64,000 nt of DNA, taken from positions 222,237 through 286,236 of the forward strand of contig LOEU01000037.1 of the NCBI GenBank assembly GCA_001516025.1. The letters are read 5' to 3'. Positions 38,507 to 47,975 of this stretch are shown here, one piece after another. Within the stretch, counting starts at the first letter, position 1. Every line of letters begins with the position of its first letter. The translations under genes and the position numbers were made by a program. A model generated the notes under the pieces. It was not told the DNA's origin, ran no database searches, and worked only from the letters and a program-made list of their open reading frames with translations. This stretch comes from a bacterium BRH_c32 (GTDB lineage: Bacteria > Bacteroidota > Ignavibacteria > Ignavibacteriales > Melioribacteraceae).

Positions 38507-39627
38507 CAGCTAATCACCTTATAAAGAGCCGGTTTCGCTCTTTCAAATTCCTTTTGCCAATTTAATTCTAATGCCGCTTTGTTACAGTTGAACTTATAAT
38601 CTCTTATAACTTCATCAGAATCTATCAATTTTCTAATTCCATCTATTACTTCAGTCTCATTATTAGGGTCTGCAATTATGCCTGCATTATATTGCTCGAC
38701 AATTTTTTTCATCTGTGGAAGCGGGCATGAAAGCACCGGAATCCCTGCCATAATATATTCAAAAAGTTTATTGGGAAGCGCATGATAATAACTAACGCTT
38801 ATATTCTCGATTAGTGCTATCCCTATATCTGCGCTTGCCGTATAATTAATTAAATCTTTTTGACTTATTGTCCCTGCGAAGATAACTCGGTCGGAGACTT
38901 CATTTTCCCGAGCAATTTCTTCAAATTTATTTTTAGCTTCGCCATCGCCGAGCAAGAGAAGATATACATTTTGTATCTGCGAAATTGCTTTAATTACAGT
39001 TGGGATGCCCCTTCCGGCTATTAAGACTCCTTGATATAAAAGTATTTTGTAATTGGTGGGGATATCGTACATCTCATGAATATTGATTTTGAACTGTGGT
39101 CTTTGATATAAAGGAATATTTCTAATTACTAAGGTTTTCGGGAGTCCATAATATTTTTCCAGAAATTGCGAATCCATTTCTCCCGTAGTAAGAATAAGAT
39201 CAGCTAAATTAATGAATGTGCTTTCAATCGATTTTACGATATATTGTATAAAAGGGCGTTTACTCAGTCCACCGATAAAAGCATATAACTCGCGACTATT
39301 ATAAATTATTTTAATATTATTTAATTTTGCAATAAGAGTTACAATCGGGAGAGTATAAATATCTTCTGCAAAGATTACAGAAGCATCAGTCTTTATTAAT
39401 TCTCTGAAAAGACGGTAACCAAAATGAAGATAGAAGCTGATACTATTGTTTCTATCGAGCTTAAAGATTTTTATATCTTTATAATCTTTATCTTCAGAAA
39501 TAGTACGCCAATCAAAAGAGATTACGGATACTTCAAATCCATCTGCCATTAAAGAATCACGTAAATTAGTTATGCGTGAATCATGATAAGCATTTCCTAA
39601 GAAAGCTATACATACTTTTTTGTTCAT
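38506..39627 (-). CDS. Glycosyltransferase family 4
   Basis: 373 residues of GT-B retaining type. The N-terminal domain starts KKVCIAFLGNAYHDSRITNLR, and the C-terminal nucleotide-sugar domain contains ILLYQGVLIAGRGIPTVIKA, LLGDGEAKNKFEEIA, VIFAGTISQKDLINYTASADI and the EX7E-type PNKLFEYIMAGIPVLSCPL. Donor and acceptor unknown. It is arranged with the FemAB-like and GT9 genes as a probable surface-polysaccharide trio, 7 nt after the former. Confidence 0.9.
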   Translation of the reverse strand: MNKKVCIAFLGNAYHDSRITNLRDSLMADGFEVSVISFDWRTISEDKDYKDIKIFKLDRNNSISFYLHFGYRLFRELIKTDASVIFAEDIYTLPIVTLIAKLNNIKIIYNSRELYAFIGGLSKRPFIQYIVKSIESTFINLADLILTTGEMDSQFLEKYYGLPKTLVIRNIPLYQRPQFKINIHEMYDIPTNYKILLYQGVLIAGRGIPTVIKAISQIQNVYLLLLGDGEAKNKFEEIARENEVSDRVIFAGTISQKDLINYTASADIGIALIENISVSYYHALPNKLFEYIMAGIPVLSCPLPQMKKIVEQYNAGIIADPNNETEVIDGIRKLIDSDEVIRDYKFNCNKAALELNWQKEFERAKPALYKVIS

Positions 39628-39634
39628 TATCAGA

Positions 39635-40597
39635 TTACAATTTTATATAAAAAGTATTTCTCATAGTTGTCTTTGCATCGAACTTTTCTTTGAATTCAAT
39701 TAAACTCATACTTGGTGTCATTGGGTTTTCTGCTTTTGTATCTTGTGAAACTCCGATATCGACATAATCAAAACCATTATCGGTAGAATATTTAAGTATT
39801 TCGTACATTACTCTTTGAATTGGTTTAAACTCTGCGAAATCGTAACGAAGCATATTATAGAAACAAAGAGCTACGGTTTTATTTGGGAAAAACATAGAGG
39901 AGCCGCCAATCGGTTCTCCTTTATAATATACCATAAATAACTTTAGTTTATCAGGCATTAATTCGGTCAATTTAATTAAATCTTCCAAACTATGTGTTGG
40001 CTTGACGTTATGTCGTGCTTTATTTTCTAATAATATCGGATAAAACTGATCATAACGATCATTAATCTCAACCGTAATATCGGGATTTTTTAGAGAGCCT
40101 CTGACGTTTCTCCTAATTGTTGGCGAACATCTTTCTAAAATATCTTCATTTTTTTCTAATTTAATTGCGCTTGAGATATAATGAAGCTTATATGAAAAAC
40201 CTGACCAAAGCATAGCAAAATCAAGATTTTGATTTTGATGTTTTTCGTAAATCATTGGTGCGGGTGTCAAGCAAATATCTTTCCAATTATTCTTTCTGCC
40301 ATAATCGATAAGCATTTGAACAAAATCCATTGCTTCGGCGAATTTTACATCTTTCGTTACAATCGAGCCATAACTTGCACCTATGGGAGACTCAAATGAA
40401 CCTCCATTTACCACTGCTCCCGGAACTACTGCCACTAAATTCCCTTTGTGAATATACATCAGGTGATTAAAAGAAAATTTACCCGGTTTATGGTAATCAA
40501 AAAATTTTTGCATCTGGAACATTGTGCCGTTATTAGAATCTTCAACGAACTTATCCCACTTCTTTTTCCAGTCCTCGTTATAAGGAATAATTTCCAT
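39635..40597 (-). CDS. FemAB/GNAT-type peptidoglycan or glycan aminoacyltransferase-like protein
   Basis: 320 residues, tandem GNAT folds of the FemAB/BioF2 type: N-terminal PYNEDWKKKWDKFVEDSNNG and F-QMQKFFDYH, middle VVPGAVVNGGSFESPIGASYG, and the C-terminal acyltransferase part VYYKGEPIGGSSMFFPNKTVALCFYN with GFDYVDIGVS. Family members use aminoacyl-tRNA or acyl-CoA to modify peptidoglycan or exopolysaccharide intermediates. Many Bacteroidota homologues lie next to glycosyltransferases, as here. No signal peptide. The substrate cannot be deduced. Confidence 0.82.
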   Translation of the reverse strand: MEIIPYNEDWKKKWDKFVEDSNNGTMFQMQKFFDYHKPGKFSFNHLMYIHKGNLVAVVPGAVVNGGSFESPIGASYGSIVTKDVKFAEAMDFVQMLIDYGRKNNWKDICLTPAPMIYEKHQNQNLDFAMLWSGFSYKLHYISSAIKLEKNEDILERCSPTIRRNVRGSLKNPDITVEINDRYDQFYPILLENKARHNVKPTHSLEDLIKLTELMPDKLKLFMVYYKGEPIGGSSMFFPNKTVALCFYNMLRYDFAEFKPIQRVMYEILKYSTDNGFDYVDIGVSQDTKAENPMTPSMSLIEFKEKFDAKTTMRNTFYIKL

Positions 40598-40644
40598 AAG
40601 TATCTCTGTTAATAACTATTAAAATTTGTTAAAATATTCTTCGA

Positions 40645-41541
40645 TTAAAATGTATAAGAAACTGTAAATGAACTATTATCACCGAGACCATACTCAAAAG
40701 GGACATAAGCATAATCTATTTTAAATCCTTTCCATTGAACACCGAATCCGCCAGTTAAACTTTTCGATTCATATCCTGTGATATAACCGCCTCGAACAGC
40801 AAAGAAATCATCATATATAACTTCTAATCCGGCATGAATATGGGATTCATTCTCTTCTAAATATTTCTGAAATCCTGCAAGCCCAATCAAATTCAATTTA
40901 GTGGATTCTAACGGAAAAGAATATTCTCCGCCGAGTCTGAAATCAGTAGGTAATTTTGTTGATTCTTTTGCAAGGACACTCATTGAACCTATATTTTTCA
41001 TTGATGCACCCAAAGAAAGATTTTCTACTAAGCCCGAATATACGACGCCAAAATCTAATCCTAGACCTGAAGCATCTTGATTAAACATTTCTTCATATAT
41101 AAATTTAACAGCAACACCGAACGAAAGATTATCGTTGAATTGAAATCCGCTTCCTAAAGTAGCTGCAAAGAAATTGGCATTAAAAGTGGCTGTTGCTGGT
41201 CCGGCTTGGCTTCTTACTTCAATATTATCAACCGAAGTGGTATTTACGTTTAATGCTAGTGGAAGTCCCCAAACCTTAGAAGCAACAGAAATTGAATTTG
41301 ATCCTAGATCAAAAAACTGTTGGTTATGTGTAATTGAAAATCGAGTTGTATTATTCAATGCTATTAATGCAGGGTTATAGAAGTAATTTGAAATATCGTT
41401 TCCATTTAAAGATCCAAAATCAGCCATTCCAATATTTCGGGCTCCACTTCCTAGCTTAAGAAATGATAAACCGGTTGAGCCTGCGCTTTGCGCACTCGTA
41501 ATTGTAGCTGTCAATAATATTACTATTAATATTTTTTTCAT
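40645..41541 (-). CDS. PorV/PorQ-family outer-membrane barrel protein (1)
   Basis: 298 residues with signal peptide (about 1-20, ending SAQSAG). The family start is clear: GLSFLKLGSGARNIGMADFG, then NYFYNPALI, the pattern by which PorV/PorQ proteins are recognised. The rest is alternating beta strands ending in FTVSYTF, an outer-membrane terminal strand. PorV acts in type IX secretion as a shuttle for cargo. A paralogue lies immediately upstream, 3 nt apart. Which of them, if either, serves as true PorV is unclear. Confidence 0.88.
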   Translation of the reverse strand: MKKILIVILLTATITSAQSAGSTGLSFLKLGSGARNIGMADFGSLNGNDISNYFYNPALIALNNTTRFSITHNQQFFDLGSNSISVASKVWGLPLALNVNTTSVDNIEVRSQAGPATATFNANFFAATLGSGFQFNDNLSFGVAVKFIYEEMFNQDASGLGLDFGVVYSGLVENLSLGASMKNIGSMSVLAKESTKLPTDFRLGGEYSFPLESTKLNLIGLAGFQKYLEENESHIHAGLEVIYDDFFAVRGGYITGYESKSLTGGFGVQWKGFKIDYAYVPFEYGLGDNSSFTVSYTF

Positions 41542-41544
41542 AGA

Positions 41545-42537
41545 CTAAAACTTAAAATTAATTCCTAAAATATGTTGATCGTGAGTGGAATATGGTTCGA
41601 TTGCAAAAGCATAATCAACACCAATAACCAGTTTACTTAACTTGTAAAAATAAGAAAACCCGAAAGAAGAACGCATCGGGAAATCACCATTACTTATGTT
41701 CATCTTATCGATACCGCCTCTTAGAGCAAGTTCTTCAATAACAAAATATTCTGCACCTGCCCTAATGAATGTTGCAGTGCTATTATAATTTTCTACCTCT
41801 AAAGCAGTTACCAAATTATATTCAGGAAGACTATAAGAGATACCAATTTTTTTGGAAAGCGGGAATTTATTATCCGTATTTTTTCCATTAGCTCCGTATA
41901 ATGCCCCTGTATCCCATTTATATTTACTATTAATATCTGAAAGTACAAGCGAGATTTTTATTCTATCCGAAAAGTTATATAGAGCTCCAATATCAAAACC
42001 GAGAGAAGAAGCACTTAGTTCATCTACTAGACTAAAGTAATAAAAACGAAATGTAAGACCAATTGCTAATTTAGATGAGAATTGGTTCGCTAGAGAAACA
42101 TAAATTAGATTTTCCGAAGTAGAAACTTCATCATATTTATTTCCTTGTCCGTCTCTTAGCTCTATTTTACTAACGCCTGCATTAATAAGTCCTGCGCTTA
42201 ATCCGGCAACTGATCTTGTTTTTGCAGTATCGCTTCTATTTCTCCCCATTTCGAATCTCTTTGTAAAGCTTACAAAGTTGAGTGTTCTGTCTAAAGACAA
42301 AAAGGAATATGAAGTTTGGAAAGAATTATCAATTTGAAAAACTGCTAATGCAGGATTATAATAAGTGCTGAGGTGTCCTGATGTAACTGCAGAAAGAGCA
42401 TTGCCCATTCCTATACCGCGAGAACCGAATCCCATACGACTAAATGAGCCAGCCATTCCTGAAATTTCAGAATATTTCGGCTGAGCTTCTAAAACTAAAG
42501 AAAATAAAAATACGATAACTAATATTCTCTTAATCAT
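41545..42537 (-). CDS. PorV/PorQ-family outer-membrane barrel protein (2)
   Basis: 330 residues, signal peptide about 1-18 (ends LEAQP). Family signature MGFGSRGIGMGNALSA and LSTYYNPALAVFQ near residues 35-70; beta-strand pattern throughout, ending ILGINFKF. Clearly paralogous to the neighbouring barrel but divergent. It overlaps the end of the BNR/FlgD gene by 4 nt (ATGA), implying coupled translation. Such pairs are common in T9SS-bearing genomes, often beside their cargo. Confidence 0.88.
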   Translation of the reverse strand: MIKRILVIVFLFSLVLEAQPKYSEISGMAGSFSRMGFGSRGIGMGNALSAVTSGHLSTYYNPALAVFQIDNSFQTSYSFLSLDRTLNFVSFTKRFEMGRNRSDTAKTRSVAGLSAGLINAGVSKIELRDGQGNKYDEVSTSENLIYVSLANQFSSKLAIGLTFRFYYFSLVDELSASSLGFDIGALYNFSDRIKISLVLSDINSKYKWDTGALYGANGKNTDNKFPLSKKIGISYSLPEYNLVTALEVENYNSTATFIRAGAEYFVIEELALRGGIDKMNISNGDFPMRSSFGFSYFYKLSKLVIGVDYAFAIEPYSTHDQHILGINFKF

Positions 42538-44075
42538 AGTACCACCAAAATTTTACCGTACATCGGTTCGCCGCTTCCGGATTCGATTCTATAAAAATAA
42601 ACACCATTAGAAACGATTCTTCCCGATTCATCTCTTCCATCCCAAGTATCAATTAAATCAATACCGCTTCGGCGGGGAGCATTTTGCAATACTGTCTTTA
42701 CTAAGTTCATTCCGAAATCGAATATCCTAATTGTTACATCACCATCATTAGCAATAGAATACTTGATATTCGCTTTTTTGGAATCAGGAGAAAATGGATT
42801 TGGGAATGAAAATGAAGTATTGGAAGTTGCCGCAGCACCGGAGGATAATAAAATGTTCCATTTCCCGCTCCATAGAGAATTTCCAATTTCATATTTTACT
42901 AATCCACTTAATGTCCCTATCCATAGAATATTATTTACTGAATTTTCGTATGTATCGAGTGCTCTAAAATTTTTAGTATTGAGAATTATTTTTTTGTCAT
43001 TATCAGAAATTTCTGGTGCCGAAAACCAAGTAGTTCCTTTATCATCAGACTGAAATAATCCATCTTGTGAAGCAACAAAAACTGAATTTTTTGAAAATGC
43101 AAAATCGAGAACTCTTTCCCCTTCAAGAAAATTATTCCAACTGATACCACCATTTGGAGATTGGCTTACCGCCCAAAATTCTGAAGCACCTTCGGCTTTC
43201 CAAGTGGCTGCCCATATTGATTTATCTAACGGATTTTCTTCGATTGCGAGAATATGATTTCCGCTAATTGGCTCTTCTTGATTCGAATGATTTAATTTTA
43301 CCCAAGAAACACCTCCATCATCAGAGATATTAATCCCACCTGCAGTGCCTGCATAAATCCATCCTGTCGATGCGGTAAGAAGAGAAAAACCGATATGGTT
43401 CAAATTAGCTTCTTTACCGAAAGCACCGGCTACGGGTTGAAGTGAGAAGTTTAATGTATCAGTCTGCTTTATTCTATCTAAATAATCAGGAGGAAGAACA
43501 ACACGCTGCCAAGTTTTTCCTTCATCATTGCTTTTTCTTATACCACCTGCATTTGTAGCTATAAATACTGTATTATTATAAAAAGTTATATCTCTTATAA
43601 AATTCTGTTTCTCGGTTGTAACCGGCAATGCTCTAATATTATTAATACCGTAAACAATACTTGAATCGGCAGGATTATCGATCGGCTGTGGAATGATTGT
43701 CCACGATTTTCCTTTATCTTTTGAAAAGCGAAGACCAGAACCGGTAGCGATATCAGAACCCGCAACATTTTCAAAATGCCAAGTAGCTGCCCATATTGTT
43801 CCTCTATCATATCCTACTGCCGAGACACTCTCATCTCGGAAAATTTCATCATTAAAGAAATTTTTCCATGACTCACCTTTATCAAAACTAACTGAAAGTC
43901 CTTTAGAAGTTCCCACAAGAATGGTATCTCCAATGATAGAGACTCTTTCAATAACATTGCTAAGCGGAGTAGCATCTTCAATTTTATTTAACCTGTTTGA
44001 AAGATCAAAATCAGTAGGAAGCTTTTGTGCTGAAACTACAGATGAAATAAGAATAATAAAAATAATTTTTTTCAT
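42534..44075 (-). CDS. Secreted BNR-repeat protein with C-terminal FlgD-like/T9SS sorting domain
   Basis: 513 residues. Signal peptide about 1-16. Several sialidase-type BNR units (SxDxGxxW), for example SFDKGESWKNF, SNDEGKTWQRV, SDDGGVSWVKL and SDDKGTTWFS, form a predicted beta-propeller. The C-terminal ~90 residues (NPFSP, IRIFDFGMNLVKTV, DTWDGRDESGRIVSNGVYFY) match the FlgD-Ig-like sorting module used for export by type IX secretion. No sialidase catalytic signature is evident. It starts 1 nt after the upstream lipoprotein stop. Confidence 0.88.
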   Translation of the reverse strand: MKKIIFIILISSVVSAQKLPTDFDLSNRLNKIEDATPLSNVIERVSIIGDTILVGTSKGLSVSFDKGESWKNFFNDEIFRDESVSAVGYDRGTIWAATWHFENVAGSDIATGSGLRFSKDKGKSWTIIPQPIDNPADSSIVYGINNIRALPVTTEKQNFIRDITFYNNTVFIATNAGGIRKSNDEGKTWQRVVLPPDYLDRIKQTDTLNFSLQPVAGAFGKEANLNHIGFSLLTASTGWIYAGTAGGINISDDGGVSWVKLNHSNQEEPISGNHILAIEENPLDKSIWAATWKAEGASEFWAVSQSPNGGISWNNFLEGERVLDFAFSKNSVFVASQDGLFQSDDKGTTWFSAPEISDNDKKIILNTKNFRALDTYENSVNNILWIGTLSGLVKYEIGNSLWSGKWNILLSSGAAATSNTSFSFPNPFSPDSKKANIKYSIANDGDVTIRIFDFGMNLVKTVLQNAPRRSGIDLIDTWDGRDESGRIVSNGVYFYRIESGSGEPMYGKILVVL

Positions 44076-44076
44076 A

Positions 44077-44898
44077 TCACTTCACCTCCATATTTTGTGA
44101 AATGAGATTACTTAGAGCACCGTTTCTATCTTTGGCCTGAAATTCAAATCGCCAAGTTCCTAATGTTGTTGTAGAACTAAAAGAGTTCTTGAAAGAGAAT
44201 ATTCCATCACCGGCCATTTCATCACCGAATACATCTTTATTTCCTAAATCATTCATTACAAAAAATCCCAATCCATTTCCCGGATCGACCATACTATTAT
44301 CCGGTCTATATAATTTGAAATAAACATATTGCAAGTCATCATAACCGTTTGGATCTGATGCTTTAACTGAAAAAGTAAAAGTCTCCCCTCTTACTACCGA
44401 TGCGGCAAGAACTACATCTGCTATAATTGGAGCGGCGTTATTCTGGCTATTATCAAAATAAAATTGTTTGGAAATTATCTTTTTTGTTACCCCGGAATTA
44501 TTTGTAACATAAATCTGTAAATTGTAATCGCCTGATGAAAAAGATTTTTTCATCGGAGCATAAGCAGTATAGATACCGTCATTTGCTTTTGTATCTCTAT
44601 TCATACCCATATCACCGTTATCGTACATAATTACTTTTTCAGCAACTTTTTTATCACCATCCTTCGATAAAATATTCATATAGACCTCTCTTAAATAAGA
44701 AGTATTATCAATTTTTATAGAAGCCGTAATATTTGAATCAGCAGCAGAATAGGTAAAACTATTGGGAGACTGAAATTCGAGAATTGAAAAACTATTAAAG
44801 TCTTTGTCAATTACTTCAGAGGGGATTTCTTCGCAGGCGTAAAATTGTAGAGCCGCAAGAAAAAGAGCTATAATGGAGAACCTTTTAATCAACTTCAT
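44077..44898 (-). CDS. Probable outer-membrane lipoprotein with Ig-like domain
   Basis: 273 residues from the ATG at 44898; a GTG directly upstream is in frame. The N-terminal signal ends FYAC at the likely lipidated Cys, a slightly unusual lipobox (Phe at -3). The body is beta-rich: KMKKSF-type strands with DNGDMGMNRDTKANDGIYTA and DVFGDEMAGDGIFSF, which look like two Ca-binding-type loops in immunoglobulin-like folds. First gene of the four-gene surface set, with a sigma70-like promoter about 70-95 nt upstream. Confidence 0.78.
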   Translation of the reverse strand: MKLIKRFSIIALFLAALQFYACEEIPSEVIDKDFNSFSILEFQSPNSFTYSAADSNITASIKIDNTSYLREVYMNILSKDGDKKVAEKVIMYDNGDMGMNRDTKANDGIYTAYAPMKKSFSSGDYNLQIYVTNNSGVTKKIISKQFYFDNSQNNAAPIIADVVLAASVVRGETFTFSVKASDPNGYDDLQYVYFKLYRPDNSMVDPGNGLGFFVMNDLGNKDVFGDEMAGDGIFSFKNSFSSTTTLGTWRFEFQAKDRNGALSNLISQNMEVK

Positions 44899-44968
44899 CA
44901 CTCGTAAGTTAGTTATAAATAAAGTATAAAGATTCTCTCGCTTTTCTCCTTAAAATTAGTAAGGTAAA

Positions 44969-44995
44969 ATAATACTCTTTTGTTTTTAATGTCAA
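44969..44995 (-). promoter_or_regulatory. Sigma70-like promoter of the lipoprotein/BNR/PorV operon
   Basis: On the minus strand a perfect TTGACA (44990-44995 on plus as TGTCAA) is followed by TATTAT after 15 bp, or by TTATTT after 17 bp. It lies about 70 nt before the start at 44898. Confidence 0.55.
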
Positions 44996-45011
44996 GTGGA
45001 TAAATAAATGC

Positions 45012-45962
45012 TTAATTTATCGTTATTATAAAAGGTGTAGGAGAAAATGAGAGAAAGAAAATAATAATTGCAATATATCCAAGAATTTTTCTTTTTAAAT
45101 CCAACGGTTCAAAATTAGGAACTGGAGGATGCTTAATTTTAATAAAAAAATAAAGTATAAAAGACCATAAAAGCCAACCGGTCCATCCAAAACTAAAATT
45201 TAATTCTAAAAATGTATCTAATATTCCAAGTCCGCCAATCAAAATTAATAATATCAGAGAAATACTGGCGATAGCTTCATGAATTTTACTTCCAAACATG
45301 CTATAAATAATATGGCCGCCATCCAATTGCCCAACGGGAATTAAATTCATTGCAGTAACAAAAAGTCCGAACCAACCGACACATAAAAAGGGATAATGAT
45401 AAATTTCGCTCATAGGAGGAATAAATACATTCGGAGATACAAATATATTTCTTAATAAAGAAAATAGAAGAGTATCTCCGAAAATTAAATTTGCTCCTCC
45501 CGTTCCATACTCCGGCGAAAAATAATCGGGATGAATTGCCAAGATATAATCTACAGCCGGAAGATGAGTAAACCCATAAACCAATAAAATCAAGCATGCT
45601 ATAAAACCGGAAAGAGGTCCATATATACCGATATCAAACATCGATCTATTATCAGGGATCACCTGTTTAGTTTTTATTACGGCACCCATTGTTCCGAAAT
45701 TAAAAAAACCGGGGATCGGAGGGAATGGAATAAAATATGGAAGCGTGGCTTTTACCTTATGATATACGGCTGCGAAATAATGCCCGAACTCATGAACACC
45801 AAGTACAAATATAATCGATAGTGAATAAGGCAATCCTTTTGCCAATTCAGTATATTCATAAGGACCCATTTTACCGGTGGTCCATTCTACTCCGGCTATT
45901 GTTGTAGTAATGAATGTAACTATAACCAAAAGAATATTTATATAAACAGAATCTTTTTTCAT
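45012..45962 (-). CDS. Site-2 protease family (M50) membrane metalloprotease
   Basis: 316 residues, about seven hydrophobic segments. The zinc site HEFGH (57-61) lies in a membrane helix (VLGVHEFGHYFAAV), and the second ligand motif NLIPVGQLDGGHIIYSMFG contains the metal-binding Asp. These are S2P hallmarks for intramembrane cleavage of regulators such as anti-sigma factors. No PDZ domain is apparent, so it is not of the RseP type. The start lies 1 nt after the barrel gene. Confidence 0.92.
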   Translation of the reverse strand: MKKDSVYINILLVIVTFITTTIAGVEWTTGKMGPYEYTELAKGLPYSLSIIFVLGVHEFGHYFAAVYHKVKATLPYFIPFPPIPGFFNFGTMGAVIKTKQVIPDNRSMFDIGIYGPLSGFIACLILLVYGFTHLPAVDYILAIHPDYFSPEYGTGGANLIFGDTLLFSLLRNIFVSPNVFIPPMSEIYHYPFLCVGWFGLFVTAMNLIPVGQLDGGHIIYSMFGSKIHEAIASISLILLILIGGLGILDTFLELNFSFGWTGWLLWSFILYFFIKIKHPPVPNFEPLDLKRKILGYIAIIIFFLSFSPTPFIITIN

Positions 45963-45963
45963 T

Positions 45964-46806
45964 TTACAAATCTAAGTTTAACCCAAGAGCGGAATACTCT
46001 TTATTAGAATCGAAATACTCCCCGTGAATATTCATTCCGTTATAATAATTCAGGTAAAGTGAGAAACCTTTTCCTTCCGGTTTGCCAAATTTCAATCCTA
46101 TACTTAATGTATGGTTTGCATTATATCCATTAATATTAACTACGCGTAGATCATAAGCCGCAAATGGAGTAATGGTTTCGTCAATTCTTCCTATATCAAA
46201 AAAATCGAATCCTGCGTGATAAATATCTTTACCTATGAAAGTAGGGTCAACATGAAACAAATATGTAAATCCTCCATATACTCTTAGATTTTCAAATTTG
46301 TAATAAGGAAGAAACTCAATAAATTCGCGGCTAAAAACACGCGGTGTTTTTCCATCGCGCCATTGATGATTAATACCATCAAAATGACCATCAACAAAAT
46401 GGGCACTTATGTGACTAATCCTCACTCGCACGCCGGTTTCACGGTTATTATCTAATTTTAATCTATAACCAAAATTTAATCCAAATAGATAATCAACTGC
46501 ATCAACGGGGAAATGAAAATCTTTTTCGCCGCGAAGCATCGTATAGGTAAATAAATCGGCTCCTAAAGATAAAGTAGTATTAGAATTATAAACGTGCAAT
46601 ATGTCTAGTGAGTTGCCTATATCAAGACGCAGTTCATTTCTATTTAATTGAAATAAAAAACCTAATTTTGGTTCAAGAAAATTTGCTGTATAGGGTTGTA
46701 TATTTAATTCGTTTGGGAATATTTCAGATTTATTTTGTCCATTAAAATTTGAAAACGTTATAAAAAAAACGAAAAACGAAAAAATTAAAATTCTCTTCCT
46801 TTCCAC
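45964..46806 (-). CDS. Outer-membrane beta-barrel protein, DUF1207-like
   Basis: 280 residues. Signal peptide about 1-24, then alternating strands with polar turns and a C-terminal YSALGLNLDL strand. The pattern SHISAHFVDGHF and the SREFIEFLPYY/RVYGGFTYLFH stretches resemble DUF1207 proteins, whose role is unknown; this family match is from memory and moderate. The start is GTG at 46806, 22 nt inside the GT2 gene, with AGGAAAG ahead of it. No ATG alternative exists. Confidence 0.75.
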   Translation of the reverse strand: MERKRILIFSFFVFFITFSNFNGQNKSEIFPNELNIQPYTANFLEPKLGFLFQLNRNELRLDIGNSLDILHVYNSNTTLSLGADLFTYTMLRGEKDFHFPVDAVDYLFGLNFGYRLKLDNNRETGVRVRISHISAHFVDGHFDGINHQWRDGKTPRVFSREFIEFLPYYKFENLRVYGGFTYLFHVDPTFIGKDIYHAGFDFFDIGRIDETITPFAAYDLRVVNINGYNANHTLSIGLKFGKPEGKGFSLYLNYYNGMNIHGEYFDSNKEYSALGLNLDL

Positions 46807-47882
46807 ATTACTTTCCTATTTGGTAAAACAATAAATGGTAATATCAGTACATAAATAATAAAATAGATTTCAAATGCTAAAAAATGGCGCAATTTCAATT
46901 TCAGATTCAATTTAGAAAATACGGGACTGATAAAGAAATAATCTAACATAATTTTAGAAACCGCCAAATATAACGATAGAGTAGTGAAAAAGAAAGGCAA
47001 TAAAACAATAGCAATATGGGAGAGATATCCTCCCAGCATGGTGAAATATCCGAACCAATCATTTTTCATTCCTCCCACACCCCATCTTTTCTTTTGCCAA
47101 TAGAGAGTTTTCCATGTGAGACATGGCTCAGAAACCACAAGTATGTCCTCTTCAATTGGAGTAAGTACTTTATATTTTTTCAATTCGTGAATTGCCTTCA
47201 ATAAATTAAAATCTTCGGTAATACTAAACGGAAGATTTTCATATCCACCAATTTCGTCATATGCTTTTCTACTAAAAGACATATTATTACCTATACAACC
47301 CGAAGGCTTACCGATATTCATCACCCCTGCGCCGACAGTTAAAAGGTAAAGAAAATCTATCCCCTGCATTCCACCAAAAATCGTATCAGCCTTTTGATAA
47401 GTATAGCCACCTACAAAAGCAACATTATCTTGATAGTAAGAAGCAATAGTTTTAACCCAATTAGGATTTACTCTGCAATCTGCGTCTGTTGTAAGAATTA
47501 TCTCGCCAACACTTTTTTTAATTGCATAAGCAAGTGCATTAGTTTTCCCTTTAAGGTTTCCGATTGGTTCATCAGGAACAAAACACTTAAATCGCTCTTT
47601 CCCTTTGATAAATTCATCAATCAATGCTCCGGTATTATCCGTGGAATGATCATTGACAATAATAATTTCTAACTTATTACTTGGATATTCTAATTTATCC
47701 AAGGTACAAAGGCACTCGATAATATTTGATTCTTCATTCCTTGCAGCAACAATTAATGATGCTGTAGGATACTGTTCTTCTTTTATTTTTTTGTATTTTG
47801 CGCTCGCACCAATAGTAAAAACAAATAATTGAATTAGATATAAGCTTAGTCCAATTAGAAAAAAGAGCTCAAAAGCAGTCAT
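46785..47882 (-). CDS. Membrane glycosyltransferase family 2
   Basis: 365 residues. An N-terminal membrane helix (about 3-24), a cytosolic GT-A domain with VAARNEESNIIECL, DHSTDNT, the metal-binding TTDADCRVN, the TEDFNLLKA acid, and the QxxRW motif (QKKRW), then two or three C-terminal membrane segments. This layout is that of processive or polyisoprenyl-linked sugar transferases, such as those making surface polysaccharide. It is the first gene of the GT2-barrel-M50 unit and is divergent from ksgA across 93 nt. Confidence 0.88.
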   Translation of the reverse strand: MTAFELFFLIGLSLYLIQLFVFTIGASAKYKKIKEEQYPTASLIVAARNEESNIIECLCTLDKLEYPSNKLEIIIVNDHSTDNTGALIDEFIKGKERFKCFVPDEPIGNLKGKTNALAYAIKKSVGEIILTTDADCRVNPNWVKTIASYYQDNVAFVGGYTYQKADTIFGGMQGIDFLYLLTVGAGVMNIGKPSGCIGNNMSFSRKAYDEIGGYENLPFSITEDFNLLKAIHELKKYKVLTPIEEDILVVSEPCLTWKTLYWQKKRWGVGGMKNDWFGYFTMLGGYLSHIAIVLLPFFFTTLSLYLAVSKIMLDYFFISPVFSKLNLKLKLRHFLAFEIYFIIYVLILPFIVLPNRKVMWKGREF

Positions 47883-47975
47883 TTATAAATTCCATTTGTT
47901 CTTTAATTTAATTTACGCAATATTTGATTTATAAACATATTCTAAAACCTATAAAGTATTATTAAATAGTTAATT

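Noticed and set aside
42534..44075. Sialidase activity for the BNR protein
   Set aside because: SxDxGxxW repeats alone mark propeller blades; no Asp-box catalytic set or Arg triad is seen, and photosystem assembly-type propellers share the pattern.
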